Positions 63,528 to 64,000 of a stretch of 64,000 nucleotides of DNA are shown here, one piece after another. The position numbers and the translations under genes are program-made. How positions within the stretch are numbered: the first letter of the stretch is position 1; each line of letters starts with the position of its first letter. Source of the DNA: Geothrix campi (GTDB lineage: Bacteria > Acidobacteriota > Holophagae > Holophagales > Holophagaceae); NCBI RefSeq assembly GCF_024609265.1, contig NZ_JANHMP010000001.1:1426001-1490000 (forward strand). The letters are read 5' to 3'. The notes under the pieces are model-generated. The model made no database searches and was not told the DNA's origin. It worked only from the letters and a program-made list of their open reading frames with translations.

Positions 63528-64000
63528 ATGATCCTGACCCGCCAAGCCCTCACCCTGCTGCTGGCCACCAGCACGCTCACCCTTGCGGCCGGCAGCGAAG
63601 AGAAGCCTCTCCCCAAGGACCTGCCGCCCTACGGCGTCGACCGGCCCATTCCGCCGCTCAACATCGCCCAGCGGACCCTTCCGAATGGCCTCACCGTCTG
63701 GATCGTCCATCGCCCGGGCTTCCCCAAGATCGCCTCCTACCTGGCGATCCGGGGCGGAAACGCCTATGACCCCGCCGATCGTCAGGGGCTCACGGGCCTC
63801 ATGGCCGGCCTGCTCAACGAGGGGACCACCACCCGGACGTCCAAGCAGATCGCCGAAGAGCTCCAGGCGATCGGCGGCGAACTCAATGCGTTCGCCAGCC
63901 CTGACGCGGTGTTCATCCACGGTTCCTGTCTGAGCAACGGCCTTCCCGCCCTCGTCAACCTGCTGGCCGATGTCGCCCGGCACCCGAGTTTCCCCGACAA
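63528..64000 (+). CDS. M16 family peptidase-like partner (non-catalytic), C-terminus cut by window edge
   Basis: 157 codons seen from the ATG at 63528 (GAGGAG before it). Signal peptide (LLLATSTLTLAA). RTLPNGLTVWIVHRPGFPKIASYLAIRGGNAYDP is the M16 N-terminal strand pair. Where HxxEH should be the sequence has TGLMAGLLNEG, so this subunit lacks the zinc site and likely helps the active one bind substrate. Continues past the window. Confidence 0.88.
   Translation, partial: MILTRQALTLLLATSTLTLAAGSEEKPLPKDLPPYGVDRPIPPLNIAQRTLPNGLTVWIVHRPGFPKIASYLAIRGGNAYDPADRQGLTGLMAGLLNEGTTTRTSKQIAEELQAIGGELNAFASPDAVFIHGSCLSNGLPALVNLLADVARHPSFPD

Overview
The window is GC-rich (visibly well above 60 percent in the coding parts), densely packed and fully bacterial. 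Gene content (BamA, Skp-like chaperone, an OMP-type barrel, lipoproteins and a VolA-like lipase) indicates a diderm. HU with a Lys/Ala tail, a Ser/Thr kinase with a repeat-like C-terminus, DUF4388 and an HD-GYP regulator fit an Acidobacteriota (Holophaga/Geothrix-like) chromosome. That placement is inference from style and gene mix, not from a marker gene.

Layout. 1-9.9 kb: a DUF4388 protein cut by the window edge, fadH (2,4-dienoyl-CoA reductase), a CGNR zinc-finger regulator with a perfect inverted repeat in front of it, a small unknown protein, a YcaQ/AlkX-type DNA glycosylase overlapping a TPMT-like methyltransferase, a three-gene NrtABC/SsuABC-type ABC importer and an unknown beta-rich exported protein. 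10-16.5 kb: a leftward operon of mutS, a PNPOx-like protein, a PlsC-type acyltransferase and two small membrane proteins, then an LhgO-like oxidase and an outer-membrane barrel protein with its own promoter and terminator. 16.6-29 kb: a 1003-aa Ser/Thr kinase, clpB followed by two extra 3'-end copies of itself, an HD-GYP response regulator, nagZ, a diguanylate cyclase response regulator, metK, and a coiled-coil lipoprotein. 29-39.7 kb: a VolA-like lipase, then a leftward run clpC-bamA-skp-like-Spns-type MFS-acyltransferase that looks like an envelope-biogenesis operon. 39.9-48 kb: purA, tRNA-Lys, tRNA-Glu, and an addB-addA pair that is bracketed by the tRNA-Glu and a degenerate copy of its 3' half. 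48-54.1 kb: a leftward group marR-clcA(CBS)-two unknowns-cupin, a lone ketoacyl synthase III and a DUF3606 protein. 54.2-59.6 kb: a full-length class I lanthipeptide dehydratase (LanB) divergent from a 52-aa Ser/Thr-rich, cysteine-free peptide, a LytS-like sensor kinase and a LytTR response regulator. 59.7-64 kb: a DUF885 metallopeptidase-like protein, HU, an unknown protein, and a pair of M16 peptidases, the second cut by the window edge.

The two most unusual items are (i) the LanB / Cys-free peptide / LytTR two-component locus, which has the parts of a dehydrated-peptide signalling system but no visible LanC, protease or exporter; and (ii) the clpB 3'-cassette array, a 307-bp unit present 2.5 times whose copies stay in frame to the stop and differ mostly by synonymous or conservative changes. 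A third is the possible old tRNA-Glu integration scar around addAB. No CRISPR array, rRNA operon, intact insertion sequence or integrase gene was seen.
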